The notes below the pieces were generated by a model that was not told where the DNA came from, searched no databases, and saw only the letters and a list, made by a program, of their open reading frames with translations. This document shows positions 1 to 12,080 of a stretch of DNA of 64,000 nt, piece after piece (position 1 is the first letter of the stretch; each line of letters opens with the position of its first letter). The stretch covers positions 9,865,012-9,929,011 of the forward strand of contig JAJEKV010000046.1 of assembly GCA_021234155.1 (NCBI GenBank). Direction: 5' to 3'. Position numbers and translations under genes: made by a program. This DNA is from Isoetes taiwanensis (Eukaryota; Streptophyta; Lycopodiopsida; Isoetales; Isoetaceae).

Positions 1-288
1 AGTATCAACTTGAGTACTTTAGATAGGTTGACTTCAATAACTATCACTCGGTACTTTGTACTATAAATGTACCTTGACTTCTTATACTTTAGCCTGATAT
101 CTTGAACATATCGAGGACCTTGACTATTTATATTGAACAGAGCTCTGCTGTCTACTTTTAATTGCTGCATTCTAAAATTAAGACATGAAACTAGGCATCT
201 AACTAATCAATAAATAAATGGAAATGCTGATGACAAAGATAGTCACCTAAAAAAATATCGTGCGCCTCAACAACCAGTGCCTTCTCTA
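1..288. other. AT-rich DNA with no recognised feature
   Basis: No long ORF, RNA gene or repeat could be recognised. Similarity to the repeat copy near 9680 begins only after this stretch, at about 289. Confidence 0.4.
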
Positions 289-340
289 CCTTTCAAAATT
301 GTGTTCTTGCTAATTTCAATACTCAAGTAGCATCCTACTG

Positions 341-2773
341 TAAAGAACGCAAGCGGCAGCTCCGTCACATTCTGGATCCAGGTACCCGCTTGCAGGCCAC
401 CACACAGTACCGCGCCCATCTGAAGGACACAAAGGCGCGGTACCTTGCCAAGCATCAGGGGGAGATGTTCGGCCTGCTGGACACTCATCCTCGAACCTTT
501 TGGCGCAGAGTGCTTCGAAGGCCAGCCCAGCCTACAGGGGACATCACACCCGGGCAGTGGGAACAGTACTTGCAGCAGCTCTATGACCCGCCAGGGACGC
601 GTACGCCCATACCCCCACAGGATGGCCCCCCATTGGTTCTCGTGGACGAGGATGTTGAGGAGGGCCTGCAACGGCTAGCTAATGGGAAGGCAGCTGACCT
701 CGATGGTATGCAGGCCGAGTTACTCAAGTGGGCAGGGCAGCCGCTTGTGCCGGTCCTCACTACCCTGTTCAACAGAGCATTGCAGGAGGGTTTCCCCCGA
801 CAATGGACCACAAGCAGGGTTGTTCCCATTCACAAGGCGGGCGACCCACACTGTCCGGCCAATTACCGGACGATCATGGTCAGTTCAGTATTTGCCAAAC
901 TGTTGGCTGGCATTCTCGAGCAGCAGTTGACCCGCTGGGCGGAGGCAGCGGATGTGCGAGCCCTCACACAGGCAGGCTTTCGACCCCGCCACTCAACGAT
1001 TGACCATATCTTTACGCTGCGGGCACTGATTGAAGACAGCCGGAATCATCGGCTGGACTTGTATTGCTGCTTTGTGGACTTCGCAAAGGCTTTTGATACG
1101 GTCCCCCGGGAAAAGCTGTGGGCTAGACTGCGTCAACTGGGGCTCCCCGCCTCGCGAGAATGCCATATACGTGAGTTGTATGAGAGTTGTTTTGGCAGGA
1201 TGCAGCCGACGGGCCAAGCATTCACCAGTAGTATCGGGGTCCGGCAGGGTTGCCCCCTCTCGCCAACACTTTTTGGCCTCTACATTGATCGATTAGAGCC
1301 GGCTTCGCGAGCATGGGGGATGGCATACGCCTTTGCACCGTGTCATCCACCAGCTCATCTATCTTGACGATGTTGGCCTGCCGGCCCACACCCGAAGCTA
1401 TGCAGTCTCACCGATGCCCTAGACACATTTTGTCGCTACGGACATGCTGGCGTCAATCGGCCAAGACCGGGTGGTTCTCATATCCTCTTCCGTCACCCCA
1501 TGCCTCCTCGCACTCACATATCGGGGATGCACTGTGGGCGCCACGCCCACCTACAAGTACCTAGGGGTGGAGTTCCCCTCCCTCGCTCTCGGGAGGCGCC
1601 TATCCGCTATGGTGACAGCAGGCTGGAAAGCTTTTATGCCATGCGTAACAACAAAGTCACCAGGCAGGAGCTATATGATTGGGGCCATCAATCACATCTG
1701 TTCGGGCACTGGTCGAGCCTGTCCCTTCTGACGGGTCGAGGTTTGGGGCCCTATCGTCTCTTTGGCGACCTGGAATGACTTGGAGCAAAAGTGCGAAGGC
1801 ATTTTTTGCACGGCACTTGGGGTGAAACCTTTAGTCCCCTATCGGTTCTCGGCTGCGAAACCGATTCTTGCCGCCAACGCTGGCAGCCCTGATAGACACA
1901 TCGCCTATTTTGAAAAGTGGTTACTATGGGTGATGCTCGGCTCCGCACCTGGCTTACACTGTGGCCATGAGTCCGGCAAAATGCTTAGGGCCCGTTGGAG
2001 GGGTAAGAGAGATCGATGGTTCGCCAGATGGAACGTCGCGAGAGCACAGATGCGTCTGTAAATGGGCGCAAAGCCGATCGTGGCGATAAACGGGAGTACC
2101 TAGATGCTTGTTTCCTTGGCAAGCTCTGGGACCCCATTGCTCTAGAGCAGGTCAAAATGGCCCATTACAAGGAGCACATCAACCCCGTGTTAGCCCTGGG
2201 GCCACGGCTCTACCCTGCGTTCCCAGCCCCCCCGAAAAAAGCGCAGACTCATTGCCTCCATTCGCCACAGGTGCCCACCATCTTCGCGATCGAGGCGGGC
2301 AGGGGATTGGGGAGCCCCGGGCGGGCTCATCCGCCGGGCCAAACGGGTGCCATTGAGGATGAGTCTCACACTTTCCAGAGTTGCCCAAGTTGGTCGGATC
2401 CGGGCGGAATCGCCCCTTAGTACGGCCGGACGTGTTCTTGCATTTGCCGATGAACACACCGTCAAGACGCGCCCCGGGTCATACATCCAGAGGTACCGAC
2501 CTGCGAGGTCACATTTGCCCCCCACCGGGTCAGTCGTGACTAGGCACTACGGGGGTGGTGCATGATTGTATATATTGGGATGTTTCTGCATTTTATATGA
2601 TTAGCCGCTTTTTGTCACAGGCCGATTGTTGCCCGCGGTTTTTCCTCGAAAACCCTTCGGGCGGGGGTTTTTAATCCGGCAAGAATCCGCTTGTTAGCGT
2701 TTTGTATTGGGTCCCATAGACCGATTGGTCTCCGTGGACGATAAAAGTACCTTCCTTCCTTCCTTCCTTCCTT
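341..2773 (+). mobile_element. 5'-truncated non-LTR retrotransposon (LINE copy 1)
   Basis: This element starts inside the RT-coding region and ends with a conserved 3' UTR and a (TTCC)n tail at about 2752-2773. It sits in copy A of the 0.8 kb repeat. The uninterrupted copy near 9728 gives the empty site, and CTACTG flanks both sides (335-340 and 2774-2779), a likely 6-bp target-site duplication. The 3' UTR holds an AAAACCC/GGGTTTT hairpin (2645-2675) and a conserved block around 2710-2747 that also occurs at 18590, 37050, 61760 and 62115. Several frameshifts show it is dead. RT style and microsatellite tail suggest an RTE/CR1-like clade, which is uncertain. Confidence 0.9.
390..1367 (+). pseudogene. 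LINE reverse transcriptase fragment (325 codons open)
   Basis: The open frame covers the thumbless N-terminal and palm parts of a non-LTR reverse transcriptase. Recognisable motifs in order are KAGDPHCPANYR (start of the RT domain), GFRPRHSTIDHI, the palm block FVDFAKAFDTVPR with the first catalytic Asp, and GVRQGCPLSPTLF. The frame breaks at about 1320, before the second catalytic block, which continues in another frame as YLDD at 1360-1371 where YADD is usual. A C-terminal ED-x-SH-x5-C zinc-finger-like piece is seen near 2350-2390 in a third frame. No start codon of its own is expected, because the element is 5'-truncated. Confidence 0.88.
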
Positions 2774-3526
2774 CTACTGACAAGTGTTAAGTAAAAAAGC
2801 TTTGTTTGTCATTTCTCTTGTAATCACCTTAAATGGTTGAGATTGAGACATTGAATTGCATAAGATATTGTATGTGCTCCAACGTTGATGTATGGAATAA
2901 CAATAGAACTCTGGCCTTTCCAAAACTAGAATAATGATTTTAGGGATCAAGGGTGAAATTCTTGTTAAAATCCTTGTTTTGATCTGCTAGATCTTGGTTT
3001 TCTCGCTATGGCTATTTTTCTCCAATAGCAGTACTATGTGCAATAATATGATCATTTTCATGCAGAGACTGACATAGTAGCAAATAAAAAATAATCCATC
3101 CAAAATCACCATTATGACAGCAGATGATGGAGCGGATGATAATGGCAAGGATTCTTCTAGTATGGTGTGTGTTGGGGTGGTATAGTAGACCGTATACATG
3201 TTCAAACATGGTGTGGCATATACACATGTTTATACCACACCATTGCACGTATGCAACACACACCTAATATGCACGTACACATTGTGTATTAGGGGAGAAG
3301 ATATGCACTATGCAGTGTGTATTAAGGGAGAGTGTTGAGAGAGGGAGGGAGGGAGAGGCAGAAGGAGGGATCTTGATTTAGTCATGGAGATGGGGATTTT
3401 TGGGTTGTTCATAAAGTCAAGGTATCAAGTATTGTATTGTTTAAAGTAGCAATTCTGCTTTGAAGTATGATTTAAGCCACTTCACCCTCGAGACACGGAG
3501 GGCAACCCTCCGTGCGCAGCACCTTG

Positions 3527-3590
3527 TTAATATAGCATCAATGTACCTACTTGAGACAAGAAGAGCTTCTTGTTGTTTCTGTCTCTTTTT
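3527..3590 (-). mobile_element. 64-bp slice of Copia pol
   Basis: This stretch is the reverse complement of Copia sequence at about 24974-25036, which encodes part of the RT C-terminus. It is wedged between the hairpin end of the 0.8 kb repeat and an unrelated sequence that starts GGGTTGCCCC at 3591. Copy B of the repeat abuts the same Copia gene about 60 bp away from this point. The two repeat copies therefore ended in Copia DNA at different positions. Confidence 0.8.
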
Positions 3591-5678
3591 GGGTTGCCCC
3601 TAGGGGGGCAAACCCTCGTTTATGTGGGTATATGGGCTATCCAGGTATATGCCGGCATATGCCTAGCATATGCTGATGATTGCTCCAAATTGGTTGCTGC
3701 CTGTAAACTCTCGGTCATCCAGCCCCGTTCCTTCGCAGCCAACTCTCACCCCGGATGCCTTACGTTCCGATTCAGGTTTAGCCTATCTCAAGGCGGAAGG
3801 CCTCCACTCTGATAAGCTATTCTAAAAAAGCAGAGGCTATTTTTTTGTACACATGCGCTCAAATCTGAGGTTGCGGTCCATGGCTCCCTGCTTATATGAA
3901 CGATTTCTATTAAGGTGCAATAGGCGAGCTTGCATTCAACGGAGCATGACAACGATTTGATGGAGGTTTGACTTCTTATAATTGCTTTCTTTATTTTTCT
4001 TTGCCATTGCCCCGTACAAACTTGGAATTTATTCAGATATGTAACAGAATGGTGCAGTTAGGTTTCTTATACCTATTGTATGAAATTTTGTACCAGCTCA
4101 TTCTGTTTAAGGTAGATAGTTTTTCAGCTTTTTCTGCTTATATCTAGTAAAACATTGCATAATACGGGCTAGACCAAGGTCATGACTTCACCAAAGAAGC
4201 GAGAGACCAAATCGGAAAGGTGAAGACTGTGGTAGTTCAGAGGAATATGGTGCTTTGGGGCTCTAGATACCTTTTTGTACCATTATTTTCTATCCCCTTT
4301 TCACTCTGAACCAGGTCAGTATGCTAATAGTATTATAAGTTTTATACCACCTTATCTCCATGTCTGAGAATATGAGTTGCGAAGTTGAGAATATGTCTCG
4401 ATCGGACCTGCAAAGGTGGTGCTATGGCTGCCGGACTTGAAGCCCCAAGATTGAGCTTGGTAAGCCTCATTGCAAATTCAAAACCCCCAATAAAGCCGCC
4501 TTTTCTTTCTCTCTAGCAATAGTATGTGTGTTTTGCTTTTCGTAGTTCTTTCAGCCAGCCCTTTTCCATCTCAAATTGATCATGTTCTCCCTATAAATGC
4601 TTAGAGTCAACCCTTGGACTTGTGTTTCCCACCATGTCCGTGTTTGAAAGATCAACAACACCAGTAGGGGTTAGGCACTGCTTTGGCCCAAAGTGGCTTG
4701 TAATGCATCTAAATCGAAAGCCACGTGCATTGATGATTTTGCTTTGGAAGTCGAAGATATCCCTCTGGATGTCTTTACACTTTGTTGGTACTATTAGATA
4801 CGCAAATCATATGGGTCTGAGAGTGGAAAATGGTGTTGCCTTGCAAAAGCTAACTTCCTTTCTTTTCCCAAATCCTTAAGAAGTGAGATATGGCAGCAAG
4901 CTAGCAAATTTGAGGAACGAAAGACCTCAATATGTAGACGTCTATAATGATCGTCTTCAACGCCATTTTTCAGTATGAACAGTATGGAAACTTCTTGAAC
5001 TATTGAATCTATTAGCTGCATATCTGGCAGGCTCCAGGATCCCATTTGGCATATGTCAAAGGCTATCTTCTACAACCAGCAGATGCATAGAAATTACTGG
5101 AGCTATTTCTCCCAAGGTAAAAAGATTTTTGGTCGCCTTCACTACATTAGCTCATTATTCGTTTTTCCTTCTCTCTTTTACTTTCACTATCTATTTTATT
5201 TACAAACGGCATTAATGATTTAGCAGGCAAACTTAATCAACGGGAGCTTGCATTGCTATTCTGTTATTTGCAAGTTCATGGTTCGAAATGATTGCCCTTT
5301 GCGGTTCCGTGTGCCAGGAATTTCTTTGCTTATCTCAAACAATAATAGTGCAGTTCTAAGAAATATATGGAGGCAAATCTTTTTTCCAACACACTTCTTG
5401 GCTTTGAGGTGTGTATTTGTTTTGTTGTGCATCAGTTGGGCCTAAAAAATAATTGTGTTAAAAAATAATTGTGTTATAAGGATCGGTGTCAAGGTTTGAC
5501 AAAGTTAAGCCTTTATGATCTCAATAGAAGGCAAAACAACAGAGATTGCTTGGTTTGGGCATTCATGCAACATGGAGTTCTGGCATGATTTCTGCAGGTC
5601 GCACATGACCTTTCTTATGTAACGGACCTGGCCACCTAATGGTTCAGTATACGCATTTGTGTATGGGACATATATGAG
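3591..5678. other. Intergenic DNA, no supported gene
   Basis: Short open frames at 3570-3812, 4622-4879 and 5003-5215 show no family motif and no clear codon bias. A palindromic GGTTGCCCCTAGGGGGGCAA lies at 3592-3611. The rest is AT-rich and featureless to my reading. Confidence 0.4.
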
Positions 5679-6059
5679 TTGTATATGTACTTGTGGCATG
5701 CATGCAGCATAAGCTCATGTAAACAAAGGGGTTTACAAAAAAAGGGCAATGTTAGAAAGAGGGCTTTTGGCAAACGTGAAGCTATGAAGCTATGGGAAGG
5801 CAGGACCTTGGAAGGATTGCACCGGGAGGATTGTCGAAGCGAGAAAGGACGTAAGAGCTTGGAGATCGCATCAAGAACTGCATCAATCTATTCTATCAGG
5901 TGGGGTTTTGCTGAGTTAATTGAGGTAGATATGGGCTGCCATGATTGGATATTGATGAGTTATTATGGCTGCATATGCTATCGATTTGTGCATGCTTTCC
6001 TTAAAGGCCTAGTAAAGGCTATGCTTGGATCTGGGAAGATGTGGTATTGCTTTAATTGA
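5679..6059 (+). CDS. Unrecognised 126-codon ORF, doubtful
   Basis: An uninterrupted frame of 126 codons with a basic middle part (about residues 18-60) and a hydrophobic, aromatic C-terminal third. I recognise no domain, signal peptide or catalytic motif. No neighbour supports it as a gene and it lies in transposon-rich DNA. It may be a chance ORF or an exon of an unknown gene. Confidence 0.15.
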   Translation: MYMYLWHACSISSCKQRGLQKKGNVRKRAFGKREAMKLWEGRTLEGLHREDCRSEKGRKSLEIASRTASIYSIRWGFAELIEVDMGCHDWILMSYYGCICYRFVHAFLKGLVKAMLGSGKMWYCFN

Positions 6060-7439
6060 TGGCACGAATATTTGTGTATGAGTAACTATCTAGAAGGGTG
6101 TAAATCTGATTGGTAAGAGCTTGAATCGGTGTTCAAAGTTGAATTAATCTCTGTAAGAGCTAAGTGGTAAAGCCTTTGGAAGAGCAAATTCTGCAGACCA
6201 GCTTGATCCAGAACAGATGGATACACATAACTTGAGCCCGTTGGGTGTTGGAAATGGCCGATTCAGGGTCTTCGGCTATGATTAAGGAGTTTTGTGGAGA
6301 ATCCAGATTATAAAAAAGGCAGGAAACTGGTCGGAAGTAGGGTAGAAAGGTCTGATTTGATCGAGAGATGCATGAATCAGAGGAATCGTGAGTATTTGGA
6401 TCAGAGGAATTATGTCAAAAGGGTGATTGAAGGGAATAATCTGTGAGTGGGTCAGGCTGGAACTATCTGGGAAGGGCCGATTTGGCCTAGGAAAGGGATA
6501 ATCCGACCTGGAACGGCATAAAATCAGATAATCCATGTATATCTTGCATGAATCGAAGAGCCTCCGATTCCTCTAAATCCAGGGAAAACTCACTCGAATC
6601 AAGAGGAATCAAGTCGAAACTGCCAGGAAAAGATCTGATTTGGTTGTGGGTCACTAGTATAGGGAGGATCGATGCAGGATCCAAAGCCCAAAGAGGCCGA
6701 AGTCTGTATTTTCGTTTCTGTAACTTTTGGGTTTCGTTTCTATTTTCTTTGTTGTTTATATTTGGAGTTCACTTTGTTGTCTTGTTAAATTGTTTGCCTA
6801 TTAAATTACAAAGCTAAATAACCAAGGATATAGTTGGCTTGCATTTTGGCTTAAGGCAAAGGAAGGATTTAGTCGGCAGAAGAGATCCAGCATGAAGACA
6901 GCGACGGAATAATAACAAATTGTAAGAAATTCTATGAATGGTTGCTTTAACTAAGATATTATGTAATTTAAATCTAGTAAATCAAAGGTATCTAAGATAA
7001 TTATACGGGCTTGCTCCTGGAGATGGGGCTTGCCTGGGAGCTGCTTGACGGAAGTTCCAGGCAGTTGCGGTCAGGGGACCTCATGGATTTTTAAGCAGGA
7101 AAAGTGTAAGTTGGAGGCGCCAGTCTCGATGCGCAATTAATTGTTTAGCTATGGAAGTGGAATTTTAAATATTAAAACATTGGAACCATACCTAAGGGAG
7201 TTTAAGTAATTAATAAGATGAAGCGAATACTGCATCAACCTTACAGGGGTGAGCACGCTACATCAACGTTTGAGTTGTCATTATGGTTCTCATCACCGAT
7301 CTAGCTACTTCGGCATGGTTAGGTTGTATGGGCAACCTCGACAAGGGCTAAGAGTGTGATCTAGGCACATTTATAGTAAATTGTCTAATGAACTTCACAT
7401 GTTATGGTCTTGCATTGTCCCACTGTTGATCTTGATGTT
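6060..7439. other. Intergenic DNA, nothing recognised
   Basis: No ORF with a recognisable product. Around 6290-6700 there are repeated GATTTGATC- and AGAGGAAT-like words, giving a low-complexity, purine-rich run without a clear period. Confidence 0.4.
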
Positions 7440-8300
7440 TTGTGATGTACTTGGAACCTCCGGGGTCGGACTTCTAGGTTCGGTGGCCTAGGTTGCTCCG
7501 GCATGCTCATGTTCATCTGTGATTCTCTGTGGTTCTTGTGCTCTGTGACACCGGGCGTAGTTTCCCTGATCAGGATGCTATGTCACCTCTGTGACTCCAT
7601 GGTAAGAGGTCCTCCAGCGCCAGACGTGGGCGGGAAGGGTATCTTACGAGGTTCACCCCACCAACTCCGCAACGGGGCTCGGAATGTGAGTGGTAGGGCA
7701 TTTCTCTGCTAACATGGCCCCATGTAGGTCGGCCGAGCTTCCCATTGTCCCTGAGCTATGTGTCATGATGGTTTGGTATTTTTGACTATGTCTTGCTTCC
7801 ATGTTCATGTTGATATTTCTTTGGATTATGTTGTCATTGTCTTAGCAATGTACTCACGTGTAGGATTTTTTAAATGCGTGTTTATGCTTATCCGAGATTT
7901 GCGAGTATTTCCATGCATACATGCAGCGCCGGGGATCCCCACTTAGTCACGAGGACTAACCCCAGTGAGTGCATGTGCAGTGAATAAGCAAGGGATGGCA
8001 GCGGTGCAGCTGAGGATCATGGTTGAGCGAAGCTCTTGGGTTGAATTGTACACAATTAGATATTATATTTGTTGAGAATATGGATTCTTCGGATGTTAAT
8101 ATTTCCTGATTATATTGAGATCATAAGTATTTTGCTTATTGAGTTTTGAGCGTGTCATTTTAACTGTGCAAGAGGAAGATTCAATTCTTCACCATGTCCA
8201 ATTGTTTGTCACGCCAACCTAGAATTAGCACAGTATTGACAAGATCCCGAGTTGCCTAGAGGGTCAACTCGGCAGGCTCGTCACATCTTACATTATCTGC
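7440..8300 (+). mobile_element. Probable Ty3/Gypsy LTR fragment
   Basis: This segment shares landmarks with the DNA just before the Gypsy primer-binding site at 44789. Both have a GGTCCTCCAG block (7608 and 43830) followed by CCCCACTTAGTC..AGGACTAACCC (7938-7965 and 44108-44133). No primer-binding site or gag follows here, so it is best read as a solo or truncated LTR. Its ends were not located. Confidence 0.5.
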
Positions 8301-8542
8301 ATTGCTCTTACGGCCTTCTATCTAGCAATTTGTTTTAAAATCTAACTTAATATGTACAGATCTACATAGATAGGCTGTGATTTCTGTATTCCATCATAGT
8401 AATTATGCCAGCTGAGATCTTAAATAAGGGGCCTTGGCTTGGGCAATTAGTGGTTAGTTTGTCCAAGTCATCATTAAATGTCCTATCTATATGATGTACA
8501 AGCTTTCTAACCAGTGAACTAAGCAACTGCCTAGAACTTAAT

Positions 8543-8942
8543 TTGCCAAAGGCAACACCAGAAACGAGACGGAAATATTCACTTGGTATTTACTTGGTCT
8601 TTATGTGTCGGTGCCACTGTAGCTCTAGAGACTTTATCCTATTTAGATATATCATGGCCGGCATTGCATGCATTTGGTTTCTGCCTCCACAGAAATTCAA
8701 GTACATCTTTCGATGTTGCTTGTTTGATAATCAGTTCTTCACAACAAGACATGTTTCTTTTTGTTCTGATAATCAATTCTTCACAACAAGACATGTTTCT
8801 TTTTGTTCCATTTGCAACAAGGCATGCAAATGGATGTCCCAACTATATTGAGATGTTATTTTGTTGCTTTTTTATTACTCTTTGTGGGCTACATTTCCTT
8901 GCAATGGTGTTAATACTTCTCCTGGTACTTTTCTATAGCTAA
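8543..8942 (+). other. Unassigned ORFs over a 42-bp tandem duplication
   Basis: Two overlapping open frames (8543-8851 and 8583-8942) run through an exact-length tandem duplication of 42 bp (8725-8766 and 8767-8808, one mismatch). Because 42 is a multiple of three, the duplication adds 14 codons without shifting either frame. Both predicted products are hydrophobic and Cys/Phe-rich. I recognise neither as a known family, and the segment may be the relic of a membrane-protein gene. Confidence 0.25.
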
Positions 8943-9679
8943 GATCTTGGAGGGAAGGTTGTGCCAAAGTAAATAGCACAACCTTCCATTAAACAACAAT
9001 GCTACAACATCATGCTACAACAAGTCGTAAATCTAGACTCAGCTTTTCAAATTAACGTTTAATTGGATACCCATGGCGATCTGACACTAAGCTAGAAATT
9101 TGGACTTTATGAAATTAGATTCTATTTGTTAACACTTTCATGAACAAATCGCTCCTTCACTCTAGCCAAATTCTGTCGAATGAGAACTTCACAGAACAAG
9201 GAACAACTTGAGAAATCGTAGATTGCAACACATAGCACAGTTCAAAAAAATTGCAAGGATTTTCTATCCTGCATGAATTGGGTTCAAATTAATGTTGGAT
9301 TTCTATCCTGAATTCTATGGGACATTCGTGGCTAGTGGCTGGCTTGTCTCTCCATCATTGTCTAACAGGCTTATTGTGTGGTATTGCAACGGTTGAGTAT
9401 CTGGTATACATGCAGTCTAATCTTCACTCTCTTTTCACATTTAACTAGTAGTGCCACTGCTACTGTTATAATCAAATTTATGGGTCTTCTTATGATTTTG
9501 GTAAGTTCCATTTTAAAATGTCACGAAGGATAAGTGTGATACCAGCCTAACACATTTGATATACCAACCTATTTAAGAGCGTGCAAAAAGATGATGTTTT
9601 ATTTGTTGCAAAAAGATGATGTTTTATTTGTTGTAAGGACATATGCATACTTTCTGATAGAATACTTGCAATATACATG
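8943..9679. other. Intergenic DNA with a 25-bp tandem repeat
   Basis: No gene was recognised. A 25-bp unit (CAAAAAGATGATGTTTTATT plus five bases) is repeated twice at about 9587-9636. A short inverted pair around AAGGTTGTGCCAAAG / GCACAACCTTCCATT lies at 8955-8990. Confidence 0.45.
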
Positions 9680-10461
9680 CCTTTCAAAATTGTGTTCTTG
9701 CTAATTTCAATACTCAAATAGCATCCTCTACTGACAAGTGTTAAGTAAAAAAGCTTTGTTTGTCATTTCTCTTGTAATCACCTTAAATGGTTGAGATTGA
9801 GACATTGAGTTGCATAAGATATTGTATGTGCTCCAACGTTGATGTATGGAATAACAATAGAACTCTGGCCTTTCCAGAACTAGAATAATGATTTTAGGGA
9901 TCAAGGGTGAAATTCTTGTTAAAATCCTTGTTTTGATCTGCTAGATCTTGGTTTTCTCGCTATGGCTATCATTTTCATGCAGAGACTGACATAGTAGCAA
10001 ATAAAAAATAATCCATCCAAAATCACTATTATGACGACGGATGATGGAGCGGATGATAATGGCAAGGATTCTTCTAGTATGGTGTGTGTTGGGGTGGTAT
10101 AGTAGACCGTATACATGTTCATACATGGTGTGGTATATTTACATGTTTATACCACACCATTGCACGTACGCAACACACACCTAATATGCACGTACACATT
10201 GTGTATTAGGGGAGAAGATATGCACTATGCAGTGTGTATTAAGGGTGAGTGCTGAGAGAGGGAGGGAGGGAGAGGCAAAAGGAGGGATCTTGATTTAGCC
10301 ATGGGGATGGGATTTTTAGGTTGTTCATAAAGTCAAGGTATCAAGTATTATATTGTCTAAAGTAGCAATTCTGATTGATTGTGAAAACATGACTTTGAAG
10401 TATGATTTAAGCCACTTCACCCTCGAGACACGGAGGGCAACCCTCCGTGCGCAGCACCTTG
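9680..10461 (+). repeat. ~0.8 kb dispersed repeat, copy B (uninterrupted)
   Basis: Nearly identical to 289-340 plus 2774-3526. It has no LINE at 9728-9733, so it preserves the empty target site of LINE copy 1. The right end has the same 7-bp-stem hairpin (10431-10447) and CTTG end, and then runs straight into Copia pol on the minus strand. The left flank is unrelated to the left flank of copy A, so the left boundary is sharp at the CCTTTCAAAA motif. Confidence 0.78.
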
Positions 10462-11942
10462 TTACTTCACTTCCAAGGAATCTTTATAGCTCTCCCAGAT
10501 CTGTCCTCTAAAACCTGCTTCTGAGAATATTTTTGTACTTATCAAGTATGGTTAAACTTGTTGAAATGATCACATAGTCATCAACATAAAGTGCAATAAT
10601 ACAATATTCCTTTCCTTGTCTGTATGCATATAGGTTCTCGTCACAATTAAGTTTAATAAAGCCTTGCTTTCTTAAATAAGAGTCCATACAAAAGTACCAT
10701 GGTCTAAGAGCTTGCTTTAGGCCATATACTGCTCTCTTTAATTTCCATACTTTATTTTTCTCTCTCTTAAAGCCAGGATCTTCTTTCACGTAAATTTCTT
10801 CCTCTAGATTAGCGTTGAGAAAAGCAGTGCTAACATCCATGTGATGGATTTCTAAATTCAATGCATTTAAGAATGCTAGTAAAATTCTAATGCTAGTCAT
10901 TTTGACTATGGGAGGAAATGTTTCTTCGTAGTCCAAACCCTTTTTCGGAGAAAACCCCTGAGCAACAAGTCTTGCTTTATATTTAGGATTTGCTCTGTCA
11001 ATCCCTGATTTTAGCTTAAAAATTCATTTGTTTCCTCCAATGGTTTTGCCTTCTGGCAAATCAACATCATCACAGGTATTTGTCCTTTTAAAAGAGCCCA
11101 TTTCATTTTCTATTGCTTCTATCCATTTAGTAGAATCATCTGCATTTATGGCTTTCAAATAAGAATTCTCTATTGCTTCTATCCATTTAGCAGAATCATC
11201 TGCATTTATGGCTTCTAAATAAAAATTCGAGATATTAGTGTCTATGGCTATCAATGTGTTTGCATTGTCAACACTCACATTTTCTTTGTTCCTTAGACTT
11301 CTACCTTCTGCAGCTCTACTATGAGTTTCAAGACTTACATCAGTGAAGACTTAGAGTGAGTTTCTGTTTGCTCCACATTAGTTTCTCCACCTGGGCTCGC
11401 ATATGTTTCAGTCTTGTAGGTCTAGAAGGCGGTAACGGTGAAAACTCAGAGTGAGCTTCTGTTTTGCTCCACATTAGTTTCTTCACCTGCAACTTCTGGA
11501 TCCTGGATATTGGGCATGACAATAAGTTTGTTAGCATCATCAAGCACATCATCATTATCTAGAATATCCATCATTGTTTGCCCCATATTCTTTTCCCTCT
11601 TCTTTTCTACTTCAGTGTTAATGTCAGGTTGCGCATAAGAAGAATTTTTTCCTCCCTTATAATTCTGATTCTGCCTCCTAAGGAAATTTTCTTTGATGGC
11701 ATCTGATTGCTAATTCCAAGTAATTCACAGTTGGGTTGGGTGCGTTTTAACCAATTCAATGAAAAATAAATGGGAAAGAGGTTTATACATGTCAACATTC
11801 TTATGCATTATTATCAATCTACTTTGTAAAGACCACATTAGATTAAAATGGCATTGTGATATGTACCAACACTCTAATGCATTATTATCAATCCAATTTG
11901 TAAAGACGACATCAAATTATAAGGCCATTGTGTTGCATTTAC
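10462..11942 (-). mobile_element. Copia pol remnant, distal part of inverted-repeat arm 1
   Basis: Minus-strand Copia-type pol. It contains the linker before RT and the N-terminal and palm RT parts. The 142-codon frame at 10508-10936 includes HHMDVSTAFLNANLEEEIYV and the catalytic LYVDDYVI. Upstream parts carry stops. A 66-bp (22-codon) tandem duplication at about 11097-11225 is shared with the plus-strand copy at 24215-24330, so the two copies descend from one already-duplicated sequence. The element is cut off downstream by the 0.8 kb repeat, so RNase H is missing here. Confidence 0.88.
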
Positions 11943-12080
11943 AATTTACTACAATCAGTCTTCATAAAAGAGATTGACATCCCTTTAACATCAAAAGAAA
12001 AAAGTTGATTCAATCGCAAGACGCTGCCAATGATTCTAAAATTATATGAAGCAGAAATTGATAGGCACAACGCAGAATTC
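11943..12080 (-). pseudogene. Duplicated 3' end of the aspartic protease gene
   Basis: This fragment matches roughly the last 45 codons of the protease at 13144-14514, from the ILCLSIS region through GIIGN to the stop codon, with several substitutions. It is flanked on both sides by Copia pol and cannot encode a working enzyme. The same arrangement recurs at 23361-23503 on the other strand. Confidence 0.85.

Larger units (their letters stand above)
289..3526 (+). repeat. ~0.8 kb dispersed repeat, copy A, split by a LINE
   Basis: Positions 289-340 plus 2774-3526 match 9680-10461 almost base for base, so this is one copy of a roughly 780-bp repeat with a 2.4 kb LINE inside it. Copy A keeps about 40 bp near 3015-3055 that copy B lacks. 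The right end carries a 7-bp-stem hairpin (CGGAGGG-CAA-CCCTCCG, 3496-3512), followed 10 nt later by CTTG and then TT. A similar terminus lies at 41300-41329. The repeat codes for nothing recognisable. The hairpin and T-T context resemble non-autonomous Helitron2/Helentron 3' ends, but that assignment is an inference. Confidence 0.75.

Noticed and set aside
267-671. 134-codon minus-strand ORF over the start of LINE copy 1
   Set aside because: It is a shadow of the plus-strand RT frame, crosses the LINE border and matches no family.
2179-2525. Long minus-strand ORFs over the LINE C-terminal region
   Set aside because: GC-rich shadow frames opposite the decayed LINE ORF2 end; no domain.
9680-10461. 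The 0.8 kb repeat as the LTR of the adjoining Copia element
   Set aside because: It lacks TG...CA ends, does not occur after the RNase H end of the longer Copia copy at 25.8 kb, and joins Copia pol at two different internal points.
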